Positions 1-12,746 are shown, counted from the first letter of the stretch. The stretch is DNA of 64,000 bases from Kalaharituber pfeilii (GCA_015179045.1 WHUZ01000058.1:186001-250000); one strand, 5' to 3'. Made by a program: numbers and translations. The notes: generated by a model not told the origin, from the letters alone.

Positions 1-42
1 CACATGAATTGCAGCCACTACTGCAAAAATTCGCATGTTCCG

Positions 43-114
43 AAAGTGCGCAATATCCCGGTTGTGCGCAATATCCCGGTTGTGCGCAATATCCCGGTTG
101 TGCGCAATATCCTG
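43..114. repeat. 18-bp tandem repeat, four units
   Basis: Four head-to-tail 18-bp units of the form GTTGTGCGCAATATCCCG; the first and last differ by a few bases. A diverged relative of the motif (caatatctcggttatgtgc) occurs near 16540. There are no spacers, so this is a minisatellite and not a CRISPR array. Confidence 0.9.
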
Positions 115-574
115 GTAGAACACAGTAGCTGAACTAAGAAATGAGGCTGAAGTACTTTCCGACGACGGCAATGTAACGAGAGCCGAAGCTAACAAATGCA
201 GCAAGAGCAGAACATGACGACAGTATCAGCTTGTATCTCGCATTAGCCTGCGTCTTGCATCTGTTCTTCAGCTCACTGACCAGGTTCTACTTGGTTAGGC
301 CTCGGTGCAGAAATTACTAAGCAAGAGTAAAGTATGGCGCATACTTCACCCTGGCCGAAGCCCCCCTGCTGTTCTGGTACATATGCCGGTATACAAGGAT
401 GCAGTGATATAACAATCGAAACGGGGAAAAAAGAATTGGGTTGCAACTATTGTCGGCATCGAAACTGACGTCAAAAGCGCAGTTCGTGTGAGGCTACTTG
501 TCCGCGGGTTGACCAGTCCATGGATGACTAAGCACCAGTCACACCGACTTCACGAGCTCCAAGGGTATCAGTAT

Positions 575-982
575 CTTAAGGCTTCGTTGCAATATGGACC
601 TGGCCCCTTCACCACCGCATCTTCCCTCCGCTATCCGATCACGGAGGCAGGCATACGCCAATTCGCAAGAGCACGGAGAGCCGCAGAACGAAACAGACTA
701 CGCCTAGAGTACCGCCCGTTGCAACGCCTGGGACACAGAGTCGCTACACGGGCAGGGATACTCGGGAATAAGGGACTACGTCACTGGAAATACCAGATAG
801 GGAAGGAGGACAGCCCGGAGTGCCGGAGGTGTGGGAAAGGATTAGAGACCACCGCACACATACTGACGGAATGCGAAACCTGGAAACGGAGATGGCCGGT
901 GGGAAAGCCTGACCAAAGGAAACCCCCCAAGGACGGAGACAGAGACACCTTGAGGGAGCTCCTAGAATGGGTTGACCGATAG
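575..982 (+). pseudogene. LINE ORF2 C-terminal fragment (RNase H tail and zinc-knuckle region)
   Basis: The open frame ends in the conserved C-terminal module of the resident LINE: TEAGIRQ, then AGILGNKGLRHW, then SPECRRCG followed by H-x4-C (AHILTEC), and finally LRELLEWVDR and a stop. The same order of motifs is found in the copies at 50.3-50.9, 54.0-54.5 and 62.9-63.4 kb. Reverse transcriptase and the RNase H catalytic core are missing. No poly(A) tail follows; the sequence runs straight into an 83-bp tandem repeat. This is a decayed fragment, not a host gene. The open frame extends upstream to about 488, but that part does not match the other LINE copies. Confidence 0.8.
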
Positions 983-1028
983 AGAGGGAGCGCGGGATTC
1001 TACTATATTTATCCTCTTCCCTTCCCTT

Positions 1029-1277
1029 CATCTATTATAGTACTGAGCTACATCCCTCTTGGCGTCCACCTAACCCCTGTCAAAAAAGACCTTGGCAACA
1101 ACCGCGAATACCATCTATTATAGTACTGAGCTACATCCCTCTTGGCGTCCACCTAACCCCTGTCAAAAAAGACCTTGGCAACAACCGCGAATACCATCTA
1201 TTATAGTACTGAGCTACATCCCTCTTGGCGTCCACCTAACCCCTGTCAAAAAAGACCTTGGCAACAACCGCGAATAC
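1029..1277. repeat. 83-bp tandem repeat, three units
   Basis: Three successive 83-bp units begin with catctattatagtactgag at 1029, 1112 and 1195 and look nearly identical. They sit immediately downstream of a LINE 3' fragment and could be an amplified LINE 3' UTR. Apparent ORFs across them are by-products of the period not being a multiple of three. Confidence 0.9.
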
Positions 1278-1529
1278 CATATCAACGTACTGAGTGAAAT
1301 GTTCCACATACTCCTGAACCTCAACATACCCCTGAACCTTCGTCATAAGGCACATATTAATGTGGAATATGCCAAACGCCCGACAATACCTATATCAAGA
1401 GTTTCCATCACATTTCGTATGGAATCAACCTTCACGGAAATAGACACCACGACAATGAGGAGTTGCAATTGGCCGTATCTATCACTGCAATCCCTTTATG
1501 TAAAATGTTCACATTCTCCAGAACCTCAA

Positions 1530-2452
1530 CATACTCGGCATAAGATACAGAAGAATGAGCCAAATTTTATAGGTATGATATATCTCTCTCACTATCAGGA
1601 GATGAAGCATAACGAGTTCAATTTGACAGGTACAACAGCAGCTTTCCATAGCACAATAGTAACAGAGTGAGCTGAATTTAACAGGTATAAGAGTACAATT
1701 TGACTGGTATTGGATGGCACGAGATGCAGCTGAACAAGTCAAATTTGACATGTATGGTAGGTCCATTTCACCTCGCGAGATACAGCAAAATGAGCCGAAT
1801 TTGACAGGCACTTTGACAGGCACGGCAGCTCCTCAATTTAACAGGCACGACAGCTCCTCAATTCGACAGGCACGGCAGCTCCTCAATGGTGTGAGATGCA
1901 GCAGAACGAGTCAAATTGACAGGTATAGTAGGTCCATTTCACCCTGCGAGATGCCGCAAAATGAGCCAAATTTGACAGGCACTTTGACAGGCATGACAGC
2001 TCCTCAATTTGACAAGCACGACAGCTCCTCAATAGTGCGACATGCAGCAGAACGAGTCAAATGTGATAGGTATGGTAGGTCTATTTTACCTCGCAAGATG
2101 CAGCAAAATGAGCCGAATTTTACAGGAACTTTACAGGTACGATAGCTCCTCAATGGTGAGATGCAGCAGAATGAGCCGAATTTAATAGGTATAACAGTCT
2201 TCCTCAATGGCGTAAGATGTGGTCAAGTTGACAGATATGACCTTGATAGGGAAAAATGAGGCAGAATAAGCCCAATTTAACAGGTATGACAGCTTTCTCT
2301 CAATGGCGCGAGATGTGGCCAAATGAGCTCAAGTTGACAAGTATTACAGGACTCTTTCCATAGCGTAAGAGCAGCAGAATGAGCAGAATTTGACAGGTAT
2401 AGTAGGTCTCTCTTGCCCTGCCATGGCGAGCAGCTGCAAGCGGAGTTACGGG

Positions 2453-2500
<48 letters not shown>

Positions 2501-3400
2501 TAGGTCTCTCTTGATAGCACGAGATGCAGCAAAATGAACTCAATTGCACCGGTGTGTAAGTCTCCCTTGACAATACAAGATACAGTAGAATAAACTAACT
2601 TTAACAAGTATATAGGTATGGCAAGACTCTTCTATGGCACGAGATACAAAAGAATGAGCCAAATTTCATAAGTATGGCACATCTCTCTTACCAGCGTGAG
2701 ATGTAGTAAACGAACTCAATTTGATAGGTATAGTAGTACCTTTCCATAGGAGAGTAGCAGAGTGAGCCAAAGTTGACAGGTATAATAGGACTCTTTCCGC
2801 ATTGTGAGATATAGTAGAATGAGCACAATTTGATAGTTATTCAATAGCACAAGATGCAGCAGAACGAGAGTCGAATTTGACAGATATGGCAGGTCTATTT
2901 GAGCCTGGGAGATGCAGCAGAATAAGCCGAATTTGACAGGGATTGGTAGATCTCTCTTGCTAACATGAGATACAGCAAGGCGAGCACAATTTGACAGGCA
3001 TGACAGCTCCTCAATAATCTGAGATGCAGCAGAATGAGCCGAATTCAATAGGAATGGCAGTCTCTCTCGATGGTGTGAGATGAGGTAGAATGAGCTCAAT
3101 TTAATAGGGTATGATAGCTTCCTTTCGATAGTATGAGATGAGCTAGAATGAGCTTAAGTTGACAAGTATTACCGGACTCTTTCCACAGTGTGAGAACAGC
3201 AGAATGAGCCAAATTTGACAGGTACGGCAGGACCCACCTGGCAGCGTGGAACATGGTAAAATGAGCTCAATTCACAGTTAAGGCTGGCCCCTTTCTATGG
3301 TGCAAAGTGAGGCGGTATGGCTCAATTTGACAGATACAATAAGATCTCCTTGATGGTGCGAGATGGGGCAAAATGAGAATGCGCTGGACTGGTACGGCAT
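1530..3400 (+). repeat. Degenerate minisatellite array
   Basis: About 1.9 kb is built from diverged units of roughly 55-60 bp with the recurring elements GAGATGCAGCAGAATGAGC, CAATTTGACAGGTATG and a pyrimidine-rich stretch such as AGGTCTCTCTTGATGG. Unit length and sequence vary. The ORFs on both strands are short and repetitive and are not genes. The same repeat in opposite orientation forms 23330-24310, and single units occur at 27457-27800. A tail B insertion interrupts it at 2416-2498. Confidence 0.85.
2416..2498 (+). mobile_element. Ultrashort tail B retroposed unit
   Basis: The unit begins CCCTGCCATGGCGAGCAG, ends in ACGGGAAATT and a long A run, and is flanked by a 15-bp direct repeat AGTAGGTCTCTCTTG at 2401-2415 and 2499-2513. 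It contains only the 38-nt tail plus poly(A). The flanking duplication shows insertion into a minisatellite unit by target-primed reverse transcription. Confidence 0.85.
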
Positions 3401-3420
3401 GGTGCTAGAGGCCAGATAAG

Positions 3421-3841
3421 GAAGCTAGGTACACACGAAAGGGCATATGCTGGACATCTGAGCAATATCATTGTGGGTAGATATTAACCGGAATATAGGT
3501 AGAGTTTATGGGCTGTAACGAGGGTTTCGCTATCCATAGGTTCTACAATTATTAGCATTATACTCCACAAAATATATAAAATTAATACTAGAGCTCCCTG
3601 GATGCAGGAGTGGGATTACGTGATATTATAAATAACAATGAGAATATACCAATATGAAAAAATGCAGAGAAACGAGATTGTACGGTTATGGAACTGGTAA
3701 AGAGTGTACAGTCACTTGACGCCGACTTTACGGGTCCCTTATCCACTACCGCTACACCTACACTCACCCTCGCGGTCGCGAGGTGGCTACATGCTAGTAT
3801 TCATGTACTTATGATCTTTCCTTCATACTCATGTATTTAAC
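3421..3841. other. No gene seen
   Basis: AT-rich stretch without a convincing ORF, RNA gene or repeat. Confidence 0.5.
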
Positions 3842-3906
3842 CTCGCCATAGCCCATAGGGCGGCACGCGAGTAATGATATATAAAAAAAAAAAAAAAAAA
3901 AAAAAA
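3842..3906 (+). mobile_element. Tail A unit with poly(A)
   Basis: Carries CTCGCCATAGCCCATAGGGC, then GCGAGTAATGATAT and about 20 A residues, matching the 3' end of the resident LINE and the other tail A copies. I cannot identify the target duplication or any LINE coding sequence upstream. Confidence 0.75.
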
Positions 3907-4828
3907 TCCAACAATAAACCATTACTACACGCAGGCTTCAGTTGGGTTTCGTAACACTGCTGCGATTCTTGCCTCCCGGCAGGTCACATAGCTGAGGTCA
4001 CCTCTGCCCGGCGTCATCATCACGGAACTGGATGCTTGGTGTCCGTCGCCGCCGCCTCAGCTCCTGAGACGCTGTTGCAGTAACAGCTAAATCTGATTCT
4101 CCATGTACTCCCACGCCGCCACTTCCACGGTCCGAATTTCTCCATGGCATCACAGATAATTGTAAGTGTCTCGGCTCGTCCACGCAGCTGCAGCATCCTT
4201 GGCGCATCTCCGCATGCTGAGGGTTATATGTAGCACGCGGGGGAAGCCCTCGCGGATACCAGCGCCAACGAGGCTGGTCCGAACAATGCTGCCAGAAAGC
4301 TTCCACATGCATGAAGTAGCAGTGCCCGTAGGTTTTTTTTATCATTACTCGTGTGCCGCCCTGTGCCCGTAGGTTGCAGGGGCCCGAGGCCCTTGCTAGG
4401 CCCGCAGACCGATGCTCAAATTAACAGCAACTCCGGCACCGACAAGTATTCAAATGTCCTTTGGAAAATCTTGCGTGCTTGCTCTTGAGTCTTGACGCTG
4501 GCCCCTTCATTATGGTGGCATGTAGTGTGGCCTGCCTGGGGCGTCTCCAACGCTTCTGCCTTGGCCCACGACAGCGCAATGACCCCTTTCGTGACTACTG
4601 CCCTCGCCACTACGGAACTGGAACTCACGTCCCTGTCAAGCTTCAGCATCCCGTGGTCCTGCAGATGTCATCGCCCTTGACCTACCTCGTCGGTAAACAT
4701 TATGAAAATGCCGTCGACAAAGTCTAGAAGCGGGGGAGAGGATTGGCGGCGCAGAGAATTGCTGAAGAGAGCGCGGTCCTCGATTTGGTACATTTTCCTC
4801 ATTTGGCGCACCTCAAAGTGTGCAACTT
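3907..4828. other. No supported gene; degenerate tail A relic at about 4332-4372
   Basis: Short overlapping ORFs on both strands have no recognisable domains. A T run followed by ATCATTACTCGTGTGCCGCC near 4332-4372 is a decayed minus-strand tail A copy. Confidence 0.45.
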
Positions 4829-4890
4829 GCCCTGCCATGGTGAACAGCCGCAAGCGGGGTCACGTGAAAAAAAAAAAAAAAAAAAAAAAA
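4829..4890 (+). mobile_element. Ultrashort tail B retroposed unit
   Basis: Only the 38-nt tail B (GCCCTGCCATGG … GGGGTCACGTG) and about 24 A residues. It is bracketed by the perfect 13-bp duplication AAGTGTGCAACTT at 4816-4828 and 4891-4903. No other LINE sequence is present. Confidence 0.92.
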
Positions 4891-4903
4891 AAGTGTGCAA
4901 CTT

Positions 4904-5890
4904 CTGTGTATTTATGTTGGAGATTGTGTCACAGTAAGCAGCGACAGGCGCTTAATCTTGTATATAGGTTTCCTATTTCCTGGGACATCAAAACACACCT
5001 TGCTAGTTCCTCTTAAGGACCGACTGCCTCTCACAACAAACTGACCGACAAGGCAAAGCGCACGCACTAGAAGCCGGCGCTCGGTGGTGGTCACCAATGC
5101 CCCGCAAAAGTTGAGTGACCTTCCACGCTGCAACGACGTGGGATGGCAAGAATATTGCCGGCGGTAAATTGAAATGTCATCTGGCTTAAACTGGTAGTGC
5201 CACAGGCCCTATGTTAGCACAATCACCTTTCTCCATCACATTCAAAGCAATCCCTCAAATAGAATTCGATCCTTCAACTAGTTCCTTAAGGCGTCATACA
5301 GCCCACATCACACTACTTTGAGAAACTATCCTATTTAAACAAGGCCAGCATGATGAGCGACCTCCTATCTACCACCAACCCAACCCACCTGTCATGGGCA
5401 TACCCAGAGAGGCTGGGGCTATCCACCAGAGTTGACCCGTAAGGCGGCTAGTGACCATTCGGCCTGATCAACTGATAGCTACAGCAGGGCAATTCAATTC
5501 ACAGGTCGGGTCACGGAAATGCATCACAAGCAGAGCGCATGGTTGAGTGACTAAGTCACGCCACTGGGTGGCAAGAGTACGCGTAGGCTTGTTGTGCAGG
5601 ATCATTGTATCCGGCTTATGCCATCGCTATGGCTTACTTATAGGTATCACAAATATTTTGCAGCGAACTCTTGCACAGTAGCGAATTAGCATAACATGAT
5701 ATCTACTCAGCGTTCGCAAAATATAGGAGCCGCTAGAGATTGATATACTCGCTGCAGTATTCTGAACGTATATATAACATCATTCATCGACTTGGACAGC
5801 AGCCGCCATCTCCAAGACCCTTTGTTCGTTGTCTCCAATCCGCTGCTAGTTATTGTAACTGCCGCTTTGGCAACCTGCATTGACAGCTCA
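4904..5890. other. No gene seen
   Basis: Nearly 1 kb without a supported gene; small ORFs lack domain signatures and are probably chance. Confidence 0.45.
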
Positions 5891-5957
5891 TTCGCCATAG
5901 CCTATAGGGCGGCACGCGAGTACTGATATAAAAAAAAAAAAGAAAATAAAAAAAAAA
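5891..5957 (+). mobile_element. Tail A unit with interrupted poly(A)
   Basis: TTCGCCATAGCCTATAGGGC, then GCGAGTACTGATAT and an A run broken by G and T, suggesting an older insertion. Flanks share an imperfect GCTCAT motif but no clear target duplication. Confidence 0.7.
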
Positions 5958-6613
5958 TTGGCTGCTCATCGCGTATCCACAAAGAAACAAATCTATTGTG
6001 TCAGAACATTTATGTCTTGTCCGGTTACCCTATATACTCCATTTCCACTGGGCATGTTAATCATGTGCCTGGTAACATCTTTTCTGTTGCCCAACGACTT
6101 TAACTCCAAATCGCCGGACAGATGGAAACACAAGCACCGTGTCGTATTTATGCCCTTTTCCTTGAGGCTACATGAGACAACAGTTTTCCGGTATCGATGC
6201 TTGTAAATAGGCCCAAAACGGACTCACTAAGCCCTTCTCAACAACGGGATTCAGAATACTTGATTTATTACACAAAACTGGCAGGAAAGACCTGCAATAC
6301 ATAATGATCGACGACGGTAAAACATAAATGGTAACAGGACTAGATGGAACACAGTAAAACCGCAATAAAAGAGAATAGATGAGCTTCAGATCCACTATTT
6401 CGTTTCCTCCACTAAGAAATTCATAACGTGACTATCATTCCCATCTCACGTTCAGAAAATATATAGGTCTCCGCCTAATCGAAACGTTCCGACCACATAC
6501 AGCCCACAACGGCAAATGTCCCAGAATATAAGAAAAAGGATGACCCCATTCCATACTCAACATGAAGTAGCGTTCAATTTATATTCCTCGGCGTTCAACC
6601 GCATTTACTGGCC
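5958..6613. other. No gene seen; 3' flank of the ankyrin gene
   Basis: Lies downstream of the minus-strand ankyrin gene. It probably includes that gene's 3' UTR. No strong terminator or second gene can be recognised. Confidence 0.4.
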
Positions 6614-9600
6614 TTAGCGTGCTCTGTTCAGCAATTTTCTGATGCGTGCCATGCGAGACGAGGTACCTCTAGCCGTACTTAATGGTGTATTCCCGAATGA
6701 ATCCTTCGCTTGAGTGTTGGCACCGCGGCGGAGTAGTACCGAAACCGCTTCTTCCCCCTTACTCAGCACAGCACGGTGTAGTGGCGTCTTGTTCTCATCG
6801 TCCAGAGCTTCCATATTGGCGCCTCGATCGAGCAATAGCTTCATCACTTTGCCATTTCCATTACTTGCAGCAATGTGCAGTGGTGTCCAGTTCTCATCAT
6901 CCAGAGCTTCAATATTGGCACCTCGGTTGAGCAATAACTTGATCACTTCGCAATTTCCTTCACTTGCAGCACGGTGTAGCGGTGTCCAGTTCTCTTGATC
7001 TATAGCTTCGATATTTGCACCTCGGTCAAGCAATAGCACAATGATGTTGCCATGTCCCTTATCTGCAGCAACTTGCAGTGGCGTCCAGTTGTCAATATCT
7101 AAAGCTTCAATATTGGCACCTCGGTCAAGTAATAACTTAATCACTTCACCATCTCCTTCACTTGCAGCGTAGTGTAGTGGCGTCCAGTTCTTATCATCCA
7201 TAGCCTCGATATTTGCACCTCGGTCAAGCAATAACACAATGATGTTGCAATGTCCTTTATCTGCAGCAACTTGCAGTGGCGTCCAGTTGTCAATATCTAA
7301 AGCTTCAATATTGGCACCTCGGTCAAGTAATAACTTAATCACTTCAGCATCTCCTTCACCTGCAGCACGGTGTAGTGATGTCCAGTTCTCTTGATCTATA
7401 GCTTCAATATTTGCACCTCGGTCAAGCAATAGCAAAATGGATTTACCATGTCCATTATCTGCAGCAAAGTGTAGTGGTGTCCAGTTGGTATTATCGAAAG
7501 CTTCAATATTGGCACCTCGATCAAGCAATAGTTTGATTACTTTATCTTGTCCCTCATGCGCAGCACAGTGCAGTGGTGTCCAGTTTTCATTATCCAGAGC
7601 TTCAATATTTGCACCTCGATCGAGTAATATCTTAATTACTTCATCATATCCCTTGTCCGCAGCACAGTGTAGTGGCGTCCAGTTGTCATCATTCAGAGCT
7701 TCAATATTTGCACCTCGATCAAGCAATAACTCAATTACTTCATCATGTCCCTCATCTGCAGCAAAGTGCAGTGGCGTCCACTTCTCATGTTCTGAAGCTT
7801 CGATATTAGCACCTCGGTCAAGCAATAGCTTAATAACTGCATAATCGTCATTAATTGTAGCAAAGTGTAGTGGCGTCTTGTTTTCATGATCCAGAGCTTC
7901 GATATTCGCTTCTCGATCAAGCAATAGCTGAATGATTTTACCATGTCCATTATCCGTAGCATAGTGCAATGGCGTCCAATTTTCGTGATCCAGAGCTTCG
8001 ATATTGGCACCTCGGCTAAGCAATAGTTTCATTGCTTCATCATACCCCTTATCTGTAGCACAATGCAATGGTGTCTGATTGTTATTATCTAGAGCGTCGA
8101 TATTGGCACCTTGATCAAGCAATAGTTCAATAACTTTGTTATAGCCCTTATCTGCAGCAAAGTGCAGTGGCGTCCAGTTTTTATAATTCAGAGCTTCAAT
8201 ATTAGCACTTCGGCTAAGCAATAGCTTCACAACTTCATCATGTCCCTTATTCGCAGCACAGTGTAATGGCGTCCAGTTTTCATAATCCAGAGCTTGGATA
8301 TCAGCTCCATAATCAAGCAATAACTCAATAATTTTCCCATGTCCCCCGTCTGCAGCAAAGTGTAGTGGTGTCTGCTGTTTTTGATTTGAAGCATCAATAT
8401 TAGCACCTCGGCTGAGTAATAGCTTCATCACTTCATCATGTCCCTTATTTGCAGCACAGTGCAGTGGCGTCCAGTTCTGGTTTCCTAAAGCTTCGATGTT
8501 GGCACCTCGATCAAGCAGTAGCTTAGTTACTTGATCATGTCCCGCACCTGCAGCAAAGTGCAGTGGCATCCAGTTCTCATTACCCGGAGCTTCCATATTG
8601 GCACCTTGATCCAGCAGTAGCTTAGCCACTTTGTCATGCCCCTTAAGTGCAGCAACGTGCAGTGGTGCCCAGTTCCTATCACCCAGAGCTTCAATGTTGG
8701 CACCTCGATAAAGTAGTAGCTGAGTTACTTCATGATGTCCCACACCTGCAGCAAAGTGTAGTGGCGTCCAGTTCTCATTACCCAGAGCTTCGATGTTGGC
8801 ACCTTGATCAAGCAGGAGCTTAGTTACTTCGCTATGTCCCTTATTCACAGCACAGTGCAGTGGCGTCCAGTTCTCATTACCCAGAGCCTCGATGTTGGCA
8901 CCTCGATCCAGCAGAAGCTTTGCCACTTTGTCATGCCCGTCAATTGCAGCAAAGTGCAGTGGTGTCCAGTTCCCATTACCCAGAACTTCGATGTTGGCAC
9001 CTCGATCGAGCAATAGCTCAATCACGTTGTCATGTCCCTTATGTACAGCAAAGTGCAGTGGTGTCCAGTTCTCATTACCCAGGGCTTCGATGTTAGCGCC
9101 TCGATCGAGTAATAGCATAATCACTTGTCCATGACCCTCCCTTGCAGCAATGTGCAGCGGCGTCCAATTACCCTTTGTTCCAGCTTCGATGTGGGCGCCC
9201 CGATCGAGCAATAGCTCAACTACCTCCATAGATCCAGTCTCTGAAGCCCTATGCAGGGGTGTCCAGCAACCTTCGTCCACAGCGTTGATGTCAGCACCTC
9301 GAATGAGCAAAAGCCTAACTACCTCGTAGTTCCCGTACTGTACAGCATTGCGAAATTGCGTTCGTTCATTGTTATCTTGAGTTGCCACGGGAGAACCCGG
9401 ACCAAGTAAATGTTGAGCCATATCAGCTGGCACTTGCTTACTTGAACTTGCGACGTGCAGGGGCGTCCAGCCATCCTGGTCCCTGGCATTAATATCAGCT
9501 CCACGATCAAGCAACAGCGCAACCACGGTTTGATTTCCAGACTGTACAGCCGCATGTAGTGCTGTCCGTTTCGATGTCCTGTCCTTTGCTTTGACGAGGG

Positions 9601-12067
9601 CCTCATCTCCAAGGAGATACTCCATCACATCGATTGCCCCAAGCTGAGCAGCCACTGCGAATAAAGGCGCCTTTTCATCAGGAAGCTCGTATTGCAGTGA
9701 CAAACCCTCATTCATCCAAAGGGAAAGAAGTTCTCGCCAGTTAACATTATGCTGGATGATTTGGACAGGATATAGCCACTTATAAAGCCCGTCCTCAGGA
9801 GGAGAACATCCGTGTTCCTTCAGGAAAAGCCGTACTATGTCCTCATATCCCTGACATAACATCCATCCAAATAAAGAGGGCTCACGCATCGCTTCATAAA
9901 AGCCTCTCTGAGAAGAAACCGGCAGTTCGTAGGGACTTGCTTTCTCTGTAAAACTTCCGTGATTCTTAGCGACTGCCCGTACCTTTCCGAGAAAAAGATT
10001 GTCGCGATCCGAACTAGTCTGTTTAGGCAGCTGAGAGTCTTCATTGCCCAACAAGAAGGTTACGGCCTCATAACACGACATCTTCATTGCAAGTAGCAAT
10101 AGAAGAGCTTCATGATTGCTTTTGTTTGAGGAAAAACCTCCCTGGAAGCCGTAGAGAAGCGATGCATGTTTCAGGTATAGGACTAGCATAAGGCAAAGAA
10201 CCATTGCTCCTGTGAGGTATGTTAATTTGAGTTTTAGTTCAATCGCCAATTGATCAACTAACCTCCACGTTCAGGCAATATGATTTTCTGGCCAGAGATA
10301 CTAACAACATTGGGCTCCTCTATCGTCGCCATGTACGCAGCACTGGTTTCGACTATCAACATGTCAGTGAAAAGAAATAAATGCATACAGACATTCGAGT
10401 AAGTATAGCAAATAGTCCGCATGAAATATTCTGATGGTACCTGTAAGCTGAAACTCCGCCAGACATCTCCACCCGGAATCATGGATAACGACACGAGGCT
10501 GGTCCATTCGTGGCTTTCTCAGAAGAAGCAGTACTAACGAGGGAATTTTACTAGCGTGTGCATCCGCTTGGTATAGTGCGAATCTGTCGAATAAAAGGAT
10601 TAGCTGCACCGTATGACACGATAAATGTGCTTCCTTGTTTGTTTTATTTTATATTTTTATTTCTTCAAAATATCATTCGCATCTGTTCCCGTAGCATGTG
10701 GCTAGAGACGCTGTGAGGGTTGCCGCGCCTACCTCCGGAACATAATCTCCTCATCGGCCATTACCCACTCCACTCCTGGCTCGTTTCCCTTGGAACCTGG
10801 CTTCGGTGCAGGCCGTGCCACTTGCCCCTCCCAGATCTGTAAATCGTCATCGCTGATATGGTCGACTTTAGGAATTTTAGCATTAAGCTTCTGCATATGC
10901 CGGAACTCCTCGTTGACTGCCTGTCATTGTTCGTTAATATTTCATCAGGGCATCTTAAGCACAGGGAAGGAATTGAGATTACCTCAGTCAAGTTTTGAAC
11001 ATCGTATCTGACCGTTTGGTCAATGTATCCGAATTGGGGATGCGAAGTAATAATGTCAATTAGAATCCAGGATGCCTTAAGCAGGTTCACAAAAGGTTCC
11101 TTCGGAGTATCTCCCTGTGCCGGAAGAGATTCGAGTTCGGCTCCCGCCTTGATAGCCCGCAATCAGTAGACGTTAATGGAACAAGGATAGCAATAGAGCC
11201 AGACTCGGATCACGCACTCTTAACAACCACCATCTTCCAGCTTTGATCCACTCCTCGACGCCGATTGCTGTCCATGGCTGTGTTACCTGGGCAAGCTTCA
11301 TACATCGTTCGCTAAATGTGTTGCGAAAAAAGGTATCTGGTGCAGCTGGAGCTGTTAAGCTGGGAGCCAAACTTCCTGTGGGGACGCGCCGGAGATATCC
11401 TTTAAGCTCCCGTAGCCCATTGTCTATCTCATGTGTAGCCTTCTCGATGCGTTGAAGGGATGAACTACAGACAGGCGGTCAGTTAACTCTAGATAGGCGT
11501 TATCCTGCACATTTGATAATGTGACAAGCAAAATTGGTAGCCAAAGCGTAACGGGTCTTGAACAATTGCATACTTCCCAGCACAGGTGAGAATTAAATTA
11601 AAGACTCCATTATGATAAGCGATCTACACACAGGTATTGGTTAATGAATGCAAGAGCAGGAGACAGAAGGTTCGGTAACTGACCTTATGTCGAATACTAT
11701 CAACCTCTTTAGCATCGATTGACCATTTGAATTTGTCCCACTTTCCCTTGATGCCAGACCTCGATGAGTTTCCAAGGTTGCGGTGCTTTTCGAAGATATC
11801 TTGTAGCTGGTTTAATATGCCTCGCACTCTATTCAACATCTCCAGCAGCATACACTGCCTCTCTTCTCCTGATTGCAGGAAAATTGATGTAGGATCCTTA
11901 AGTTCCTCAGCGAAACTCTGCATTACCGCCCACATATGGCGTAAATCATCGACTAGCGTCCTAAAATCTTGTGGCGCACCCCTTGCAACTCGATAGCACT
12001 GATCGTAAAGCTTCCAAGCTAGCTGACCCACCGCCAGAAAATCGCCTACCCCAAATCCGAAAGACAT
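6614..12067 (-). CDS. HeLo-like N-terminal, ankyrin-repeat protein (8 exons, about 1620 aa)
   Basis: Exons on the minus strand, read high to low: 12067-11684, 11623-11574, 11464-11218, 11147-10983, 10920-10733, 10583-10441, 10352-10263 and 10209-6614. All junctions have GT/AG ends and stay in phase, giving 1620 codons. The first 128 residues (MSFGFGVGDFLAVGQLAWKL…) resemble the HeLo-like N-terminal domain of fungal STAND/NLR proteins, which signal in self/non-self recognition and cell death. A hydrophobic stretch near residue 430 (AMVLCLMLVLYL) may be a membrane segment. About 30 ankyrin repeats follow, most with the core NWTPLHxAAxxGHxxVIxLL. No NACHT or NB-ARC nucleotide-binding motif is visible, so this is not a canonical NLR. 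The 99-bp repeat units are very similar to each other, and a 198-bp two-repeat block is locally duplicated (7020-7410), implying recent unit turnover. The exon 1-5 structure is independently supported by the homologous copy at 18967-20622. The domain name is from family resemblance only. Confidence 0.78.
7020..7410 (-). repeat. Recent duplication of a two-ankyrin (198-bp) block
   Basis: The repeats that read ALDIDNWTPLQVAADKGH and AIDQENWT occur twice in succession with almost no change. This pattern is expected when ankyrin units expand by unequal exchange. Confidence 0.7.
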
Positions 12068-12380
12068 GGTGTTAGTTGCTCGTGGTTAGAATGCTGGTAT
12101 TCGGTGTGTCGCGCTGCTTGTGAGTTATTATACTCTTTAAGAGTCGCTTCATGGGAACGAAGGAAATACCCTGAAGTGGGGTTTTAGGCTATGAGGCTTC
12201 GTATTGCTTCAATGTATTATTAGATCTATTTTCGAGACTATTATTAGATCTCTATTTACCGCGATAGTGCTCAGTGACGTGTGGACCAATGCTTGGTGCC
12301 CCTGCACGCAGTTATAAGGCTAACTGTTTCAGGCGTGACGTAGCTGGTCTCATTCCAACTCTCCAGGAGGGATATAGTGT

Positions 12381-12522
12381 TTTTTTTTTTTTTTAATATC
12401 AATACTCGCATGCCGCTCTATGGGCTATGGCGAGGTCTTTATTAAAAGCAAAAGAGAAAGTAAGCTATATACAGTAGAGATCCCCGGATCCTCCTGTGTG
12501 TTGGGGAAGGAGAGGGAAATAG
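12381..12522 (-). mobile_element. 5'-truncated ORF1-type element with tail A
   Basis: On the plus strand a T run is followed by the reverse complement of tail A (CGCATGCCGCTCTATGGGCT…) and about 85 bp of the 3' end of the ORF1-type element. Imperfect target duplication: AGGGATATAGTGT at 12368-12380 and AGGGAAATAGTGT at 12523-12535. Confidence 0.75.
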
Positions 12523-12659
12523 TGTGCGTCAAAGCCAGTGCACGGAAAAATATATTCAATCATCCTCTGCACATCCATTCTTTATGGCGATGCTTTCTAT
12601 TTAGCAAAACCTATATTGGACAGACTGAGTGCAGGTGACTTGACTTTATGCATCTCGAT

Positions 12660-12715
12660 GTGCCCTGCCATGGCGAACAGCTGCAAGCGGGGTTACGTGA
12701 CGAAAAAAAAAAAAA
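12660..12715 (+). mobile_element. Ultrashort tail B retroposed unit
   Basis: 56 bp: tail B plus about 13 A residues, flanked by GCATCTCGAT at 12650-12659 and 12716-12725. It lies 31 bp upstream of another retroposed element (12747-13273), so two insertions hit the same small interval. Confidence 0.88.
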
Positions 12716-12746
12716 GCATCTCGATTTACTCCATACTCTGCTGCCC

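Noticed and set aside
43..114. CRISPR-like direct repeats
   Set aside because: Units are contiguous without spacers and the window is eukaryotic; it is a minisatellite.
6682..9134. Plus-strand ORFs with repeated ASILAPRSSNS and SSHYPEL motifs
   Set aside because: Antisense translations of the ankyrin repeats.
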